Positions 16,373 through 18,584 of a stretch of 18,584 nt of DNA are shown one piece after another. The position numbers were made by a program, and so were the translations under genes. This stretch comes from an uncultured Alphaproteobacteria bacterium (GTDB taxonomy: Bacteria; Pseudomonadota; Alphaproteobacteria; Caulobacterales; Parvularculaceae): assembly GCA_937895955.1 (NCBI GenBank), contig CALAZI010000139.1, forward strand, positions 1 to 18,584. Reading direction: 5' to 3'. Under the pieces are notes generated by a model. That model was not told the DNA's origin. It made no database searches and was given only the letters and a program-made list of their open reading frames with translations. Position 1 is the stretch's first letter. Every line of letters starts with the position of its first letter.

Positions 16373-17662
16373 TTAAAGAAGCATCGACGCCGGTTCCTCG
16401 ATGAACTGTTTGAAGGCGGCGAGGAATTCAGCGCCGACCGCGCCGTCGACGACGCGATGGTCGCAGGTCAGCGTCACCGTCATCATCGTGCGCACGACAA
16501 TCTCGCCGTTGCGAACGACCGCCCGCTCCTCGCCGGCGCCGACCGACATGATCGCGCCATGCGGCTGATTGACGATCGAGGCGAAGGACGTGATGCCGAA
16601 CATGCCGAGATTGGAAACGGAGAAAGTGCCGCCCTGATATTCTTCGGGCTTCAGTTTCTTGGCGCGGGCGCGCGCGGCCATGTCTTTCACCTCGGCGGAA
16701 ATCTGTTTGAGGCCCTTGGTTTCCGCTTTCCAGACGATCGGCGTGATAAGCCCGCCGTCGATAGCGACGGCGACGCCGATATCGGCGTGCTTGTGCAGCA
16801 AGATCGCCTCGTCGGTGAATGTGGCGTTGGCGTTCGGCACTTTCTTCAAGGCCATCGCTGACGCCTTGATGATGAAGTCATTGACGGAAAGCTTGTAAGC
16901 GTTCTCGCCTTCCTTCGGCGAGGCGGCGTTAAGCGCGGCGCGGGCGGCGAGCAAATTCGTCAGCTCGACATCGATATTCAGCGGAAAATGCGGGACTTCA
17001 TTGTTGAAGCTCTGCGTCAGGCGCCGCGCGATCACCTTGCGCATCCCGTCAAGCTTGACCGCTTCATAGCTGTCAGCCGGATAGAGGCGGGAATCGACCG
17101 ACGCGGGCGCGGGAGCAAAGGCTTTTGCGGCCGCTTTCGGCGCGCCGCCTTTTTGCGCCGCTTCAATATCGCGCTTGACGATGCGGCCATGCGGGCCGCT
17201 GCCCTTCAGCGCTGATAAATCAAGCCCGGCGTTTTTCGCCAGGCGCTTGGCGAGCGGCGAGGCGTGAACGCGGCCGTTCGACGGTGAGGAAGCCGCTTGC
17301 GGTCTTGCGGGCGAAACGCTCGGCGAAGGCGCTGCTGCGGATTGCGGCTTAGGCGCCGCCTGACTTCCATTCGCTTTCGGCGCGGGCGCGGCGGCCTTGC
17401 CGATGTCGGCCGCGCTTTCGCCGTCGCCGAGCAGGATCGCGATCGTTTCGTTGACTTTGACGTTTTCCGTCCCCGCCGCGATGACGATCTTGCCGACGAC
17501 GCCTTCGTCGACCGCCTCGACCTCCATCGTCGCCTTGTCGGTTTCGATCTCGGCGATGACGTCGCCCGACGAGACCTTGTCGCCCTCCTTGACGTTCCAT
17601 TTGGCGAGCGTCCCCTCCTCCATGGTCGGGGATAGGGCGGGCATCAGGATCGGCGTCGGCAT
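16373..17662 (-). CDS. pdhC: Dihydrolipoamide acetyltransferase, E2 of pyruvate dehydrogenase
   Basis: Core subunit of the pyruvate dehydrogenase complex, passing acetyl from E1 through lipoamide to CoA. The 429 residues comprise one lipoyl domain (1-80) with Lys43 in ETDKATM and the alphaproteobacterial N-terminus MPTPILMPALSPTMEEGT. An Ala/Pro linker is followed by a peripheral-subunit-binding domain (about 132-168) containing ASPLAKRLA and GPHGRI, a second linker, and the catalytic domain (about 200-429) with DHRVVDG near the end (His402, Asp406). The start at 17662 is set by the lipoyl domain. The frame is open 75 codons further upstream, but inside the preceding gene in another frame. 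E1 and E3 genes are not adjacent on either side in this window; a PLP decarboxylase lies four bases upstream. Confidence 0.95.
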   Translation of the reverse strand: MPTPILMPALSPTMEEGTLAKWNVKEGDKVSSGDVIAEIETDKATMEVEAVDEGVVGKIVIAAGTENVKVNETIAILLGDGESAADIGKAAAPAPKANGSQAAPKPQSAAAPSPSVSPARPQAASSPSNGRVHASPLAKRLAKNAGLDLSALKGSGPHGRIVKRDIEAAQKGGAPKAAAKAFAPAPASVDSRLYPADSYEAVKLDGMRKVIARRLTQSFNNEVPHFPLNIDVELTNLLAARAALNAASPKEGENAYKLSVNDFIIKASAMALKKVPNANATFTDEAILLHKHADIGVAVAIDGGLITPIVWKAETKGLKQISAEVKDMAARARAKKLKPEEYQGGTFSVSNLGMFGITSFASIVNQPHGAIMSVGAGEERAVVRNGEIVVRTMMTVTLTCDHRVVDGAVGAEFLAAFKQFIEEPASMLL

Positions 17663-17673
17663 TGGGTCACCCC
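17663..17673 (-). promoter_or_regulatory. pdhC ribosome binding site overlapping the decarboxylase stop
   Basis: On the minus strand the decarboxylase ends GGGGTGA, its TGA stop being part of a GGTGA that can pair with the 16S anti-Shine-Dalgarno; CCCA and then the pdhC ATG follow. The site supports the ATG at 17662 and implies that translation of pdhC is tied to termination on the upstream gene. The four-base spacing is a little short for an optimal site. Confidence 0.55.
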
Positions 17674-18584
17674 GGCTGGTCGGAAAATTGAGCGTCAGAC
17701 ATAGCCGCTTGCGCGGCGCGGTCCAATCTTTCGATCGTCCCTTCGATATCGGATCGGGTGAGGCGCGGATTGATCGGGCAGATCCGGAGCGCGACCCGGC
17801 CCTTAAGCTCGGTCGTGACGACCATGTCCCGTCCCTCGGCGCGCGAGCGGGCGGCGATCGCTGCGTTGAGCCGGTCGGCGGCTTCATCGCTCCAGCCCGC
17901 GGGCGCGGCGCGGAAGGCGAGAACCGCCATGCTCGCCGGACTGATCACTTCCCAGTTGGGCAGCGCGCGCAGCTTCGCCTCGGCGGCGTCCGCCATGTCG
18001 AAGCCGATATCGATGGCGCGCGCGATCTCATCGGCGCCGAATATCTGGAAGGTCATCCAGAATTTGAGCGCGCGCGCCGAGCGCGTCAGCTGTATGCCGT
18101 GCTCGCCGAAATTGACGCCGCGCCCGAGCTTCTTCGTTTCGCGAAGATATGACGCGCTGACGTCGAACGCCTGATGCAGCGCCTTGCCGTCGCGCACGAT
18201 GACGCCGCCGATCTCATAGGGCTGGAACAGCCATTTATGCGCATCGAAGGAAATTGAATCGGCGCGCTCTATCCCGGCGAGCGCCCGCCTTCCGCGCGCA
18301 GAGAACGCGGCGCCGGCGCCATAGGCGCCGTCGACATGCAACCAGATGTTTTCGCGGCCGCAGAGATCGGCGATCTCGTTCAGCGGATCGACGGCGCCGG
18401 TGTTAGTCGTTCCGGCGTTGGCGATGATCGCGATTGGCTGAAGACCCTGCCGACGATCCTCCTCTATAGCGGCCGCCAGCGCGCTCATATCGACTTTCAG
18501 CGCATCGTCGACGGCGATCTTGCGATATTGCTCCGGCTTGAAGCCGAGAATGCGCGCGCCGCGTTCGAGCGAGGAATGCGTTTC
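17667..18584 (-). CDS. Group II PLP-dependent decarboxylase (aromatic-amino-acid type), 5' end outside window
   Basis: The C-terminal 305 residues of a fold type I, group II decarboxylase are present; the frame runs open to the right edge, entering at ETHSSLERAGRILGF, so the true start lies beyond 18584. Family blocks are NAGTTNTGAVDP, the PLP-ring Asp in WLHVDGAYG, the Schiff-base lysine in DAHKWLFQP (residue 117 of the visible part), and LTRSARALKFW. Members decarboxylate aromatic amino acids, glutamate, histidine or related substrates; which one is not decided by what is visible, and the substrate-determining N-terminal part is missing. An internal Met at 18488 is not the start, because conserved sequence precedes it. 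The stop lies four bases before the pdhC ATG, so the two are probably co-transcribed, an unusual pairing. Confidence 0.88.
   Translation of the reverse strand, partial: ETHSSLERGARILGFKPEQYRKIAVDDALKVDMSALAAAIEEDRRQGLQPIAIIANAGTTNTGAVDPLNEIADLCGRENIWLHVDGAYGAGAAFSARGRRALAGIERADSISFDAHKWLFQPYEIGGVIVRDGKALHQAFDVSASYLRETKKLGRGVNFGEHGIQLTRSARALKFWMTFQIFGADEIARAIDIGFDMADAAEAKLRALPNWEVISPASMAVLAFRAAPAGWSDEAADRLNAAIAARSRAEGRDMVVTTELKGRVALRICPINPRLTRSDIEGTIERLDRAAQAAMSDAQFSDQPG

Noticed and set aside
16219..16404. 61-codon open frame in the gap before pdhC
   Set aside because: It has no recognisable ribosome binding site, overlaps the 3' end of pdhC and shows no domain or membrane pattern.
17663..17887. 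N-terminal extension of the E2 protein by 75 codons
   Set aside because: It overlaps the decarboxylase gene out of frame, and the lipoyl domain begins exactly at the ATG at 17662.

Overview
The window reads as chromosomal core DNA from an alphaproteobacterium. Several things point that way: a Rieske-cytochrome b-cytochrome c1 operon with a Tat-type Rieske signal, an alphaproteobacterial-style pyruvate dehydrogenase E2 N-terminus, a GC-rich composition, and many ATGA-overlapping gene pairs. A Parvularculaceae/Hyphomonadaceae-like lineage is possible but cannot be fixed from this sequence. Coding density is high and no gene-free stretch exceeds 300 bases. The longest gaps are 2815-3019, 16101-16372, 12685-12841, 10301-10452 and 6235-6398. 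I saw no rRNA, tRNA, CRISPR array, insertion sequence or phage gene.

Layout. (1) 5-2814, minus strand: petA-petB-petC, the complete cytochrome bc1 complex. (2) 3020-4362, plus: trmL (tRNA wobble methyltransferase) overlapping hemF (aerobic coproporphyrinogen oxidase). (3) 4427-5194, plus: a SIMPL-domain lipoprotein gene interrupted by one in-frame amber codon, in noticeably lower-GC DNA. It meets cysK (6234-5191, minus) tail to tail with overlapping stop codons. (4) 6399-7331, plus: a class IV PLP aminotransferase. (5) 7408-8322, plus: a TolB/PD40-type beta-propeller protein. (6) 8416-10300, plus: three genes joined by two ATGA overlaps: a LOG-family protein, an MmcQ/YjbR-family protein and a small sulfotransferase-like P-loop protein. 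(7) 10453-12684, plus: a TonB-dependent outer-membrane receptor followed by a strong intrinsic terminator. (8) 12842-15355, plus: an MBOAT O-acyltransferase and an SGNH-like partner, a probable envelope-glycan acylation pair; the second gene is AT-richer than the rest. (9) 15487-16100, plus: two overlapping, mutually similar small membrane proteins. (10) 16373 to the right edge, minus: a group II PLP decarboxylase (5' end outside the window) followed four bases later by pdhC (pyruvate dehydrogenase E2).

How the genes fit together. Much of the content is aerobic central metabolism: bc1 complex, oxygen-dependent heme synthesis, PDH E2 and cysteine synthesis. The envelope is represented by the TonB receptor, MBOAT/SGNH pair and small membrane proteins. 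The most interesting relationship is between the class IV aminotransferase (6399-7331) and the sulfotransferase-like protein (9581-10300). From memory of the families, these resemble the two halves of a single fused plant protein annotated as a branched-chain aminotransferase-like protein. In this genome they lie 2.2 kb apart on the same strand, separated by the beta-propeller, LOG and MmcQ genes, which suggests an uncharacterised pathway.
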